Counted from the first letter of the stretch, positions 8,537-18,700 are shown. The stretch: 21,458 bases of DNA from Chrysochromulina tobinii (GCA_001275005.1 JWZX01002662.1:1-21458), one strand, 5' to 3'. Program-made: numbers and translations. Notes: a model not told the origin generated them from the sequence alone.

Positions 8537-11500
8537 TCACTGCACCGCCATGAGGCAGAGGGCGGCGTGGTAGCGCACGCTGGCGTTGGCCGACTTGATC
8601 TGCTCGAGGAGCGGCGAGAGCACACCCGCCTGGACGACGGCTAAGCGGTAGCGCGGGCGCTCGGCGAAATGGGTCAGCGCAATGGCGGCCTCCTGCTGCA
8701 CGCCCTCATCCCACGAGGCTGCGAGGAGTACGAGCAGCTCGAGAGCGCCCTCGTCGACCAAACGGTCCGGCACAGCATCGTCCTGGGCGAGTGCGAGGTT
8801 ACCGAGCGCGCGCGTCGCCTGCTGCTGCACCTCGGGTGAGTTCGAAATGACGAGGTCCATGCAGAGCGCCATCCCGCCTTCGTCCAGCAGACGAGGGTGA
8901 TTGGGTGCGGCCGCTGCGAGGTTGGCGAGCGCGCGCGCCACCTCGCGCTGTGAGCCCACATTGGCCACGTCGGCATGCTTGCAGATGGCGGCAACCTCGC
9001 CCGCGGGCACGACGATCACCGTCGGCCCGCCGTACTTGCGCAGGCCGGCGAGCAAGCGCGCGGCCTCCAGGTTGGCCAGGGCGCGCTTGCATTGCCAGCG
9101 CACATCCTCCGAGCCGCTGTCAAGGCATGCGAAGAGCGCCACGTGGCAGCGCGCCGCGCGCAGTGCGGGCTCGTTGTCAATGTTCTGCGTGAGGTTGGCG
9201 ACGGCGCGCGCGGCGGCGGCGCGCACCTCATGATGCGTCGAGGAGCACAAGTACAGCAGCAGCTGCACGACGCCGTCGGAGCAGACGCGTAGCTGCGCTT
9301 CCCATGAGGCCGCCGTCACGTTGGCGAGCACGGTGGCCGCCTCCGCCTGCACGTCGGTGTCGGCCTGGCGGCAGAGAGCATACATGATCGGCAGCCCGCG
9401 GTGCTGCACGATGAGTCGCCGGTTGGCCTCGTTCGACGAGAGGAGCGAGAGGGCGCGCGCGGTGTGAAAGGCGACCTCCTCGTCCGTCGCGCGCCCATCG
9501 GCCTGCGGCTCAAGCGCGGCCTCGGCCTTACGCAGGAGCAGCTCCATCAGCTCCGGCTCGATAGCGCCGCCGCCCGTCGTGGCCGCCGCACGCGAGCGCG
9601 CGAGCGCGAGGCTCGAGAGGGCGCGGAACCCCTCACGCTGCTCCTGGGGCGTAGGCGCCTGGATGAGGGACACGAAGAGCTCGAATGCATGCGTGCCGGT
9701 CGTGCCCGCGAAGGCGAGCTCGTGCACCTCGGGGTTCTCCGCCAAATTGGCGAGTGCGCTGATCGCCTCCATGCGCTCCTCCTCGGAGAGCGGCCCGTAA
9801 CCGCCGCCCGTGCCGGCGCCGCCTCCCGTGGCGATGGCGCCGCTTGAGCTCGGCGCGCTGGTGGGCGTCGCGGCGATCGGAAGTAACGTCTCCACGATGC
9901 CCGCCCGCACGAGGGCCAAATGGGTCGTCTCGTCTGCGGACAGCTCGGCGAGACTCTGGAGCGCGAGCTGGCGGGCCGAGAGGGTATGCTCCTCGCCCTC
10001 GACCACCGCGCCACCTGGCTCCCACAGCGCGGACTCCGCCTCGGTGGCAAACCGCGTCGCGTCACCATTCTCGGCCGCAGAGGCGGCATGAGCGTGTGGG
10101 AAAGTGGTTGCGTGCGCATGTGCCGATGCTTGCAACGCGTCGTCGCCCTCCTTCCCGCCATGCTCGGCGCCCTGCTCGGCGCCGCCGCCCTCGCTCACGC
10201 CGCCGCGCTCACCTCGGCCGCCGCCAGCCGCTACCTCGACCTGCATGGCGGCGGCGTCCTCGTCGGCGGCAGCGTCCGGCGCGTCGGGCGCCTCGATGAG
10301 CCGTATCATCGTGCTGAGCACGTCGGGATTCGTCAGCAGGGGGTGCGAGATCGCATTGGGCGCGAGGCGCGCGAGCACGAGCGCGCACGAGCGCCGTTCC
10401 GAGCGCCCGCCCCGCCGGACCGTCGGCGGCAGCTCGGGCACCAGGGCACTTTCCAGAAGCGCTCCATGGTTGGCATCGTTCAGAGACAGGTTGGCGAGGC
10501 AACGCAGCAGGTGCGCGCGCGAGCGGGCGTCGATGTGCGCGCCCGCCTCGGCCGCCTCGGCGACCGCATACGCCGCCTCCTGCTGCGCCGTCTTCGGCGG
10601 CCCGGCGGCGGCGCGCTGCGCGGCGGCGCTCAGCGCCGCGTGGTGACGTTGCAACGGTGCGAGCAACAGGCGAAGCGTATTGGGGTGCTCCACAAGGGCT
10701 TGCTGCACACGCAGGTGGCCTTCGGAGAGATTGGCGAGAGCGCACGCCGCGAGGCGGCGTGTGCCCAGCCGGTGCGCGTCCTGGAGCGCGCGCAGTCGCG
10801 CCGAGGCGGGCGGTGCATGCAAGCTCGCCCCGAAGAGGTTGAGAAGTAAAGGCAAGGCCCCCTCGTGCAGCAGCTCCTCTTTGGTCGCGACGTGGAGTGC
10901 CGACGCCGAGAGGGTGCGTAGCGCGTCGCGCTGCACGGGCCCGATCTCCGACTGCGCGAGCGCGAGCAAGGGGGAGACGCAATGGCGTGCCGCGAGCTTG
11001 TCGCGGTTGGTCGCGTGAGCGCCCGCGAGGTTCGCGAGACCACACACGGCGACCGCCACCGTGTCGACGGACGCTGCTGTGAGCGAGCTCGCGAGACTGG
11101 CAATGTCGATCGCATCGATCGCCGGCATCGCGCCGCGCGGCAGCGGCAGCGCATGACGAGCTGCGAGCCGCAGCTCGCGCGCCGCATTCAGATGCTTGAG
11201 CACGCTCGCCGCCTCGCGCCGCGCCTCCGCCTCACGCCCGTCGGTCACGGCGGCGGCGGCCGCAGCGGCGGCGGCCGCGGCGGCGGCAGTGTCGCTCTCC
11301 TGCACGGCGGCGAGCACGGCGGCAAGACCGTGCCGCGCAATCCGGACGACGAGCGACGTGGCGCCTGCGTCGAAGAGGCAGCCGTGCATCTCCCACTTGA
11401 GCGCGAGACGCGAGAGCGCCGTGAGCGCCAGAGGGGCGAGCTCACGCTGCCCAAGCGCGCCCACCAGGCCCGCCAAAAAGTCACCCTCCGACACTGGGAC

Positions 11501-13684
11501 CGCGCCGTCGGGCCCCGCACCGAATGTGGCCGCTCCGGCGCTGATCGGCACGTCGGAGGTGGGCTGCACGGGCGCGCCTGCACTTGCATTGGCCGCGCCG
11601 GGCACCTCGGCGAGGGGTGGCCGGCCCAGGCTGGTGGCCGCATGGGAGCCCGATGGCGCGGCGGCCGCGCCGCCGGGGGCGGAGGCATTCGCGATGGCAC
11701 ACGTCGCCGAGGCGCTGACGATGGCGGCGGTGGCGGCGGCGACTGCAGCGATCACCGCGGCCGTCGTGGGCGTCGTGGGCGGCGCGAGATGCAGGTTCAA
11801 CGAGGACGAGGTCGCCCCAGCTGCCTCGCGCTGGGCGAGAGCCTGCCAGTGCTCTCGGGGCGGTTGGCCGCACGGCAGGTGGCACTGGGGGTCGGCAGCA
11901 ATGAAGGCGAGCGCGAGAGCAGCCAAGGCACGCACCCTCTCGCCGAGCGCCTTGGCACGGAAGAGGCCGCGCAGCGTCTCCAGCGCATGAGGGGTGCGCG
12001 TGATCTGCAGGCGCGAGCTCGAGTGCGGTGTGCGCAGCAGCCGTAGCAGCGCGAGCAGCAGGGGGCGAAGCGCGTCGATGTGCGGCGTGGAGGGCGCGAT
12101 GAGCAGCAGCTCTTGCGCCAGCCCTCCCTCGATGAGGTAGTCGTGCAGCGCCGGGTGCTGAGCGAGCGCCGCGAGCGCGGCGAGCGCGTCCGCTTTGAGC
12201 GCGAGCGCCGCGCGCCGTCCAAGCCGCCGCTGCTTCCCACGCGCCGCCTCGAGCAGCACGCCGAGCAGCCCATGGCGCGTAACGACAGCGCGTGTGAGGG
12301 CCGCGTTGGTGCAGAGCGCGCCGAGCGCCTGCGCCGCCGCCTGCTGGCTCTCAGCCGCCTCTTCGTCGCGCAGCGGCGCCAAGAGCGTTCCCAGAGCGCC
12401 TTCACGCAGCAGCGGCGCCGCGTTCTCCGGCACTCTGCACAGGTGGGCGTAGGCTCGCTGTGCCGCGAGACGCGTGGCGCCATCGGCGTGCCTTGTGAGC
12501 GTCGTGAGCACGGCCAGGCCGGAGACGTCTCGGATGAGCTCGTCTCCGGAGATGGTGCCATCGCCGCCGCTCCAATCGTCGAAGACCCTCTTGATGTCCA
12601 GGTGGATCCCGAGCGCGGGCGCGGCCTTGAGAAACTCCTGCCGTGTGATCTCGCCGTCCCCGTCCGTGTCGAGCTCCCGGAAGAGGTCGAGGATGTAGGC
12701 GGCGGGCAGGTGCGTGTGCGCCACCCGGCGCGCCGCCGCCGCCTCGGCCGTCAGCGCCTCGAGCGCCGCGGTCGCCGCGCGCGTAACGGTCGCCTTGTGG
12801 TGCATTCCGCAGCTCAGCAGCGCCTCGACTGCGCCTGCGCGTACGAGGCGTTGGCGGGCCTCGGAGGAGCGGCAGAGATGGCGCAGCCCGTGCGAGGCCT
12901 GCTCGCGCGACACGGCGCCGCCGCGTTGGGCCATCACTACAAACGAATCCAGCGCTTCGCGGCCCGCCGCGGCGACGGCATCGGCCGCGGCCGCTTCAGC
13001 GGCGGAAGCCGCTTCAGCGGCGGCAGCCGCGGCCGCCGGCTCCGCCGCATCAGCGGCCGTAGCTGCGGAGGAGGAGGGGGGTGCACCCTTGCCGCTGCCC
13101 TTGACCTTGGCCGCCGCTGCCTTGGCCGCGGCGCCAGCCGAAGCCTTGCCCTTGTTCTTCGACGGCCCTGCCACGACTTTGGTGCTGGAAGGTGGCTTTC
13201 CGCTGGCGTCGAGGCGGACCGCGTGCGCGAGTGCGGCGGCCGCGTGCTCCTGCGCGGGATGAAACTCGTCGCGAGCGAGCCGGAGCAAAAGGCGCACCGC
13301 GCCCGCTTCGGCGAGCGCCTCGCGGCCAGCGTCGTGTCGCGCGATCGCCTCGGCGGCCTTGCACGCCTCAAGCTGCACCTCGGCCGGGCCAGTGCTGAGC
13401 GCCTTGGTGAGCGGCGGCGCCGCACCGAGGACGGCGCACTCCTGTTGCACCGCTTCGAACCGGCACGCCGTGCGTAGTGCCACGCACGCAGCCAACCGCA
13501 CGTCGGCGCGCGTGCTGGCGAGCATCTCGATGAGTAGCGGCAGCACCGTCAAGCGCAGCAACGGCTCCGGCTCGAGCAAGTCGGCGGTGGCGGCGGCGAG
13601 GTCATTGGCCGCTCCGATGAGGCCGTCTCCGTCGGCGTGCGCGCCAAAGAGGCGCAGCAGGTGCGCAGAGCGCTCGAGCGCCAT
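8537..13684 (-). CDS. Giant armadillo-repeat protein with an embedded EF-hand pair (1715 aa)
   Basis: This is a protein-interaction scaffold made largely of ARM/HEAT-like helical repeats, with many LANLA, ALGNLAL and VARALANLAAA cores. From the chosen ATG the order is: ARM repeats about 45-160; an Ala/Lys-rich linker 161-245; ARM 245-320; an EF-hand pair 332-390; ARM 390-610; an Ala-rich linker 620-735; ARM 736-1130 with a poly-Ala run at about 800-812; a His/Gly/Ala-rich insert 1135-1235; and ARM to the C terminus. The first EF loop is canonical (D339, D341, D343, G344, I346, E350). The second (WSGGDGTISGDE) lacks the first acidic ligand. The frame is open 197 residues further upstream, but that part is antisense to a tRNA gene and a pyrimidine tract, so I start at 13684, where G is at +4. 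It is a single exon. Partners are unknown; Vac8-type or ciliary ARM proteins are possible relatives. Confidence 0.85.
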   Translation of the reverse strand: MALERSAHLLRLFGAHADGDGLIGAANDLAAATADLLEPEPLLRLTVLPLLIEMLASTRADVRLAACVALRTACRFEAVQQECAVLGAAPPLTKALSTGPAEVQLEACKAAEAIARHDAGREALAEAGAVRLLLRLARDEFHPAQEHAAAALAHAVRLDASGKPPSSTKVVAGPSKNKGKASAGAAAKAAAAKVKGSGKGAPPSSSAATAADAAEPAAAAAAAEAASAAEAAAADAVAAAGREALDSFVVMAQRGGAVSREQASHGLRHLCRSSEARQRLVRAGAVEALLSCGMHHKATVTRAATAALEALTAEAAAARRVAHTHLPAAYILDLFRELDTDGDGEITRQEFLKAAPALGIHLDIKRVFDDWSGGDGTISGDELIRDVSGLAVLTTLTRHADGATRLAAQRAYAHLCRVPENAAPLLREGALGTLLAPLRDEEAAESQQAAAQALGALCTNAALTRAVVTRHGLLGVLLEAARGKQRRLGRRAALALKADALAALAALAQHPALHDYLIEGGLAQELLLIAPSTPHIDALRPLLLALLRLLRTPHSSSRLQITRTPHALETLRGLFRAKALGERVRALAALALAFIAADPQCHLPCGQPPREHWQALAQREAAGATSSSLNLHLAPPTTPTTAAVIAAVAAATAAIVSASATCAIANASAPGGAAAAPSGSHAATSLGRPPLAEVPGAANASAGAPVQPTSDVPISAGAATFGAGPDGAVPVSEGDFLAGLVGALGQRELAPLALTALSRLALKWEMHGCLFDAGATSLVVRIARHGLAAVLAAVQESDTAAAAAAAAAAAAAVTDGREAEARREAASVLKHLNAARELRLAARHALPLPRGAMPAIDAIDIASLASSLTAASVDTVAVAVCGLANLAGAHATNRDKLAARHCVSPLLALAQSEIGPVQRDALRTLSASALHVATKEELLHEGALPLLLNLFGASLHAPPASARLRALQDAHRLGTRRLAACALANLSEGHLRVQQALVEHPNTLRLLLAPLQRHHAALSAAAQRAAAGPPKTAQQEAAYAVAEAAEAGAHIDARSRAHLLRCLANLSLNDANHGALLESALVPELPPTVRRGGRSERRSCALVLARLAPNAISHPLLTNPDVLSTMIRLIEAPDAPDAAADEDAAAMQVEVAAGGGRGERGGVSEGGGAEQGAEHGGKEGDDALQASAHAHATTFPHAHAASAAENGDATRFATEAESALWEPGGAVVEGEEHTLSARQLALQSLAELSADETTHLALVRAGIVETLLPIAATPTSAPSSSGAIATGGGAGTGGGYGPLSEEERMEAISALANLAENPEVHELAFAGTTGTHAFELFVSLIQAPTPQEQREGFRALSSLALARSRAAATTGGGAIEPELMELLLRKAEAALEPQADGRATDEEVAFHTARALSLLSSNEANRRLIVQHRGLPIMYALCRQADTDVQAEAATVLANVTAASWEAQLRVCSDGVVQLLLYLCSSTHHEVRAAAARAVANLTQNIDNEPALRAARCHVALFACLDSGSEDVRWQCKRALANLEAARLLAGLRKYGGPTVIVVPAGEVAAICKHADVANVGSQREVARALANLAAAAPNHPRLLDEGGMALCMDLVISNSPEVQQQATRALGNLALAQDDAVPDRLVDEGALELLVLLAASWDEGVQQEAAIALTHFAERPRYRLAVVQAGVLSPLLEQIKSANASVRYHAALCLMAVQ

Positions 13685-13921
13685 ACACCGTGTGCGAGTA
13701 GGACTGCTATGAGACGCAGCGCGAGTGATGTGAATTTGGGGTGCCCAATAGGTCCCGGCTCCCCTTTGGATCAGCGTTGCGTGCAAAATTCGTGGAGGTG
13801 AGTGCTCTTGTGAGACTATTTCTGAGGCTGCAACAGATTTGATAAAGGTTTGTCGTTGTTTCTGTCGCAAGTAAATAAGGGTATATAATCTGCTTCTCCA
13901 CTTCTCTTGAGATACATTTTT

Positions 13922-13993
13922 GGGATAGTGGTCTAGTGGCATGATTCTCGCTCTGGGTGCGAGAGGTCCGGGGTTCGATTCCCCGCTGTCCCC
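13922..13993 (+). tRNA. tRNA-Pro, anticodon UGG
   Basis: All four arms fold. The acceptor pairs 13922-13928 with 13986-13992 (one G-U), followed by discriminator C at 13993. The anticodon stem is CTCGC/GCGAG with the loop at 13952-13958. The T stem is CGGGG/CCCCG with a TTCGATT loop. The anticodon at 13954-13956 is TGG, reading proline CCN codons. The internal promoter is complete: the A box at 13929-13939 and B box at 13972-13982 both match consensus. CCA is not encoded, as is normal for nuclear genes, and there is no intron. Position 33 (13953) is C instead of the nearly universal U. The gene is divergent from the armadillo gene, with 237 bp between them. Confidence 0.93.
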
Positions 13994-14262
13994 TTTTCCC
14001 TTTCCTTTTTTCCTTCTTCTTCTTCTCTTTTCCTTCCCTCCCTCCTCTCCTTTCCTCCTCTCCCTTTCCTTTCCCTCCCTTTCCTTTCTCCCTCCCTCCC
14101 TCCTCTCCCTTTCCTTTCTCCTCCCTCCTCTCCCTTTCCTTTCCCTCCCTCCTCTTTCTTTCCTTTCCCTCCCTCCTCTTTCTTTTTTCCCTCCCTCCCT
14201 CCTCCCTCCTTCTTCTCCCTTTTTTTTCTCCCTCTCTCTCTTTTCTTTCCTTTTCCTTTCCC
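13989..14262 (+). repeat. 274-nt uninterrupted homopyrimidine (CT) tract
   Basis: I checked every base from 13989 to 14262 and none is a purine on the plus strand. It is an irregular microsatellite built from CCCTTTCCTTT, CCCTCCCTCC and TTCTTC blocks, with no fixed period. Its first bases are the 3' end of the tRNA acceptor stem. On the minus strand it is GA-only and lies upstream of the armadillo gene. Such tracts can form intramolecular triplexes and polymerases often slip on them. Frames across it on the minus strand encode only K/R/E/G and are not credible protein. Confidence 0.95.
13994..13997 (+). terminator. RNA polymerase III T-run terminator
   Basis: TTTT begins directly after the discriminator base of the tRNA-Pro gene, matching a pol III stop signal. 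Many further T runs of four to eight in the adjoining pyrimidine tract could act as back-up terminators. Confidence 0.75.
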
Positions 14263-15787
14263 GCGCATACTTCACTGGCGTCGGCCTCTTCTCCTAATTC
14301 TCTCAATCTGGCTTCGGCCAACCCATGCTATTTCAATATCAAATCCTGGCAACTGCAACTGAGTTCAACGCAAGGACGACTGGCGTTTGTCTCCAGCTCC
14401 GTAATATTTCTCTCTCGCCGTCGACATTATACCGACTGGTGTCGCATTGGGACTACCTTGCGTATGGCACTGTCCTACAAACGGTAATCACCTGCGCCAC
14501 TGCACCCCATTCGTGCAATGCTCAGGGGTGCAAGATACGCTCCGCTACGACCCAGGCACCCAGCTCAGCAACGTAATATGTGGGACTGACTTGCGGTGCC
14601 GAGGTCGACAGTGTCCCCAGACAGCCGATCTGTCGTTTAACTATTTCTCGACCCCCCCCCCCATTCCGCTCGTCGTTTCATCTGTGTGTGTCGCGTTGTA
14701 CCGGTGCGTTCCCTGTGCAGGGATCTTCCGTGGAACGTGATTCCTCGGAGTGGTCACGCGTGCCGAGGGCCGCGGGTAGTGTTGCGCGGGTTTGTCGTCT
14801 TACCCCTCTTTGCTCAAGGACAACACTATGTCTTCTATCTCTCCTGCACCACAGGGGGAGGTGGGTCAGTCTCACTTATCACGTGGTCACCCGGTGCGTC
14901 CCTAGCTTTGGTTGGGCTCGAATTGGAAGTCATGTTGTAAGTCCAATCCTGTGAAACGACCCCTACATATGTCGCACGCGCGCGCGTTGTGTTGAACAGC
15001 AGCAGTCCCCTACATGTAACACTTGTTACTGTGTGCACGATTCATCCTTCTTGGTGTGCACCGGCACGCAGCTGCCTGCCCATAAGCTGCGCGCGCGCGC
15101 AAAGGTATCCGTCTGCACTACCGTTGGCCTGGCCCCGAGCGCAGACGCGTACCATCATCGCTCCCATGCCCAGCGCCGTGGCGCGTGCTGGCGCCAGCCC
15201 CGCAGCGCCCGCGCCGAGCAATTGCGCTGCTGGGCACGCCCGCGCCGAGCAACTTCGCTGGGCGCGCACGCGCGCGAGCCAACCCAGTGGCTGCACGCCG
15301 GCGATCGATAGCGCGCGACTGCCACCGCGCCCTCGACATCTCCGCCACGACCGGCAGGCACAACGTCGACAGCTTGGTCACGATGATCCGGCCGCCGTCA
15401 CGCCCGGCGCGAAGCCTGTGCCTGTGAACCTGTAGCGAGCCGGGCGCGGTCGTCCTCGAGGCTGCGGCCCCGTCGGCGCACTGCTCGACCCGCTCACCAT
15501 GTACTCACCATGGAGTGCAGCGCCGTCTGCTCCGGCCTGATCATCGATGCCATGGCCGCCACAACAAGCACCACCGCGGCCTCTCGGGGCAATGATCCTC
15601 ATCCTGCACTTGCCTTGTCGCCTCTGGCGGCGTCGCTGACGACGGAGATGGAGTCGGACTCAATCATGCTCGAGGCGCCGGCGCTGTCGGCGTGGCGCGT
15701 CGGCGCGATGCTCATCCCGTCCGCCGTGTACCCCTGCCTGCACTCACCCGCCTTGTAGCGCCACCTCAGCGAGAGCACAGATCCATC
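14263..15787. other. Long stretch without a convincing gene
   Basis: About 1.5 kb holds only weak candidates. A frame at 14325-14576 (plus, 83 codons) begins at an ATG. A possible terminal exon at 14721-14940 follows a GTGCAG acceptor and reads RGFVVLPLFAQGQHYVFYLS before a TAA; the two might belong to one small spliced gene, but I cannot show it. Other contents are an 11-C run at 14652-14662, alternating CG runs near 14969 and 15088 that could adopt Z-DNA, and a two-unit 31-nt imperfect tandem repeat at about 15206-15267. The flank from 15300 on is presumably upstream sequence of the chimeric gene. Confidence 0.4.
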
Positions 15788-18700
15788 ATGGGTTGTGCTC
15801 TGCATCCCCAGCGCCTCTGCTACACCTTCAACTTCACCGCACACACCACACACACGTTACCGCCTGCCACGCTCCAGCCCGCTGCAGCCCGCTGCAGCTC
15901 CAACGCCCTGCCCCAGCTGAGACACGTTCCTCGTGCCTGCGCGCAGCCATCGCAAGGCAAGCCCTCATATGGCGAGCTCCTCGAGACGGATGCCTTCAAG
16001 TCAAACACCATCGACACCGCGTGGCTCGACGGCATTGTCGTCCATAAGTCGGTCGTGATCACCATCGTCCCCACCTCGGCTGTGATCAGCGCGGTTGTCT
16101 TCCGCGCCTACAAGCAGATGATCCAGGGCGGCATCGCCAACTTCAAGGACAACCTCGGCAAGGGCCAGCTCTCGACCCTGCCCCTGAAGGAGCATCAGTC
16201 GATCCCGGTTGACATCACGTACGCCGACGTCAAGTACTCGTTCCGCGTGACGCCCAAGGCGCCTGACACGATGGTCCTCAAGATGGGAGCGCAGTCGATC
16301 GAGGTGCGCTACCGCGAGCAGGCCGACGGCTCCATCTACGCGGCCTCCGGCGTTGAGTCGTACCAGGTTTTCACCAAGGAGGAGGCCCTCGGCCTGCGCT
16401 TGGTGCTCGATGGTGTGGCCGTGCTCCTCCCGACCCTGTATGACCCGCGCTCGGACATCACCGGCAAGCTCATTCGCAACACCGTTGAGGACGGCGCCAG
16501 CGTCAAGAAGGGCGAGACGTTCCCGGAGGCCAAGGCGATGAAGATGATCATCACGCTCAATGCGACCGAGAGCGGCGTGATCAAGCACGAGGGCGACGTG
16601 ATCAACACGCACGAGAAGCCCGCGGGCTCCATCATCAACCAGGGCGACCTGCTCGCCTCTCTCACGCTCGCGGACCCGCCCCGCGACAAGAAGATCGGCA
16701 CGTTCAGCGGGACCCTCGAGTACGCGACCGGCGAGGAGATGGTCGCCAGCTCCGCCACGCTCAAGCGCTTCCGCAAGACGCTGAAGACGCTCGAGCTCGT
16801 CATGGACGGCTACGTGCTCGACGCCGAGCCCGCGGTGCAGGCCATGCTCTCGGCGCTCGCGTCGGTCAGCTTGCCCATCGAGGAGATCAAGGATGCTGCG
16901 TCCGCTCTCGGCCAGAAGATGCCGATGAAGCTCGACACGATGATGCAGAAGGTGTATGCCACCACGCTCGCCGAGCACGTGAACGGCATGGAATCGACCG
17001 AGACCGCCAACCTGGTGACCAAGCTGCGCTCCGTCGTGGAGGAGTTCGTCATGTCGCTCTTCGAGTCGAAGCAGGCCAACGTGCGCATCATCATCGCGCC
17101 CGTGACGGTGCAGATCGACAAGTACGCCAAGGGCCTGCGCGAGAACGCAATCGACGTCATGTGCGCCCCGCCGTCGCCTCCGCCGCCGTCGCCACTGCCG
17201 CTGTCAACACTGCCTTCGCCACCGCCTTCTCCACCGTCTTCTCCACCGCCTTCTTTACCGCCTTCTCCACCACCTTCTCCTCCGCCTTCTCCTCCGCCTT
17301 TTCCACCGCCTTCTCCACCGCGCGTCTCCATGCCATCGCCGCCACCACGGTCACCAGCAGTGCATCCGGCACCCAACCCACCGCCGAACATATGCTCGAA
17401 CCCATTCTTCCTCATCTCTAAGATAGATTGCCGGAACATGGTGTTGTGCCCGTGCCTATCCACCCCGGTCGGCGGCACTGGCCTCCACAGCAACCCGGCT
17501 GGCAACTCCACCGTCGACCCGTGCGTTAACTGCCGCGGTGCTGCATGCACTTGCGCCGGGCGTAACTCGATGACGGCCGACGACGGGCTGCGCGAGGGCG
17601 CGCGCCAGGTCTTTGAGATCGCAATTGAGGAGCTCTTCATCGAGAGCAAGCTCTGGAACGCCGACGTCAAGTACTCGTTCCCATACGAGGACACTGCGGG
17701 CGTCCCCGTCGATGAAGGAGCGAAAAGGAACGGTGCGCCTTTACGGTGGGTGGAGTGCTTCGACGGCGCGCTCGTGCTGCTCAGGCTCGGCGGGCTGCTC
17801 GTCTATGCAGTTTGCTCGGAGCAGGAACGGTCCGGCCGGAACGCGCGTTTTGTGATTTGGTCGAAGAACAACCGCTCCTACCGTAACGAGTGGGTCATAT
17901 TGGCCCTGCTCGCCCTCATCATCCCCGGGACGAGCGCCATGGCGACGACGGCACTGCTCGATGGCGATGGGACTGGTGCTGTGCATCGGGCAGAGCCCGT
18001 GCAAATGCAGCCACCGTGGCCGCCTCCGCTCACTCAATGCGCCGATGATGTGAACAGCGGCGCCTTGGACGCGAGCGGCGCACCCCTACCATGCTCCTAC
18101 TTTGGAGCGCTGCCCTCCGCATGTGCCTCCTATTCCATCGCGCGGACCAAGTGCCCGGTCGCGTGCGGCACGTGCCCGCCTGATCCCCCGGGCGTGGTGG
18201 TCTCGACCGGCGCCGAAACGAGCCATCGCGCTCTTGCTGTTGGGATGCACGCAGTGCAGCTCAGCCACCGTCATGCGCAGCAGGCCCAGGCCGGCGTCGT
18301 CCCCAGCCCGACCAGCGCACCCAGCACCTCTGCAGGCAGCAGCCCCGTTACGGCCCCTCCGTCTCCGCGATCCCCTTTGCCACCATTGCCCGAGTCGCCT
18401 ACCCCATGGTCACTGCATCCGTCGTCCCCATCAACGCCGCTGCCATCCCCGACACGCCCGCCGCCACGCCTATCTCCACCCCCATTGGTGCTTCCATCCA
18501 CGCTATCCTTGTACCCTCCGGACTCTGGCCCTCCGCCTTGGTCCTTGGCACCGCCCCCACCCATGCCGCTATCGCCAATTCCAACGCCTCAAGACGTTCG
18601 GATGCAGTCCCAGCCGCCTCCATCATTGCCCATATTGTCGCCTCCGCCGCTCCCGTGCACCATGTTGCCCTGCACCGAGGCCAGCGACATTCCCGGGCTG

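Noticed and set aside
12080-13477. Long plus-strand frames opposite the armadillo gene (also 10982-12046 and 11196-11990)
   Set aside because: They are antisense shadows with Arg/Ala/Gly-rich composition and no domain, while the minus strand has continuous ARM and EF-hand motifs.
13922-14262. tRNA-derived SINE
   Set aside because: The cloverleaf is fully paired with a terminator directly after the discriminator, no tRNA-unrelated body follows, and no target-site duplication is evident. It is kept only as an alternative.
13685-14275. Upstream in-frame extension of the armadillo gene (197 codons)
   Set aside because: It is antisense to an intact tRNA gene and to the pyrimidine tract, giving a K/R/E/G low-complexity peptide. 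The protein-like sequence begins at the ATG at 13684.
16001-16978. 325-codon minus-strand frame opposite the ACCase segment
   Set aside because: It is the mirror of a strongly conserved ACCase frame; its Arg/His/Leu-rich composition is the usual GC-rich shadow.
17157-17421. Ala/Lys/Glu-rich and Phe/Ser/Thr-rich frames across the proline-rich stretch
   Set aside because: They are regular translations of a simple CCGCCTTCTCCA-type repeat in other frames, with no independent support.
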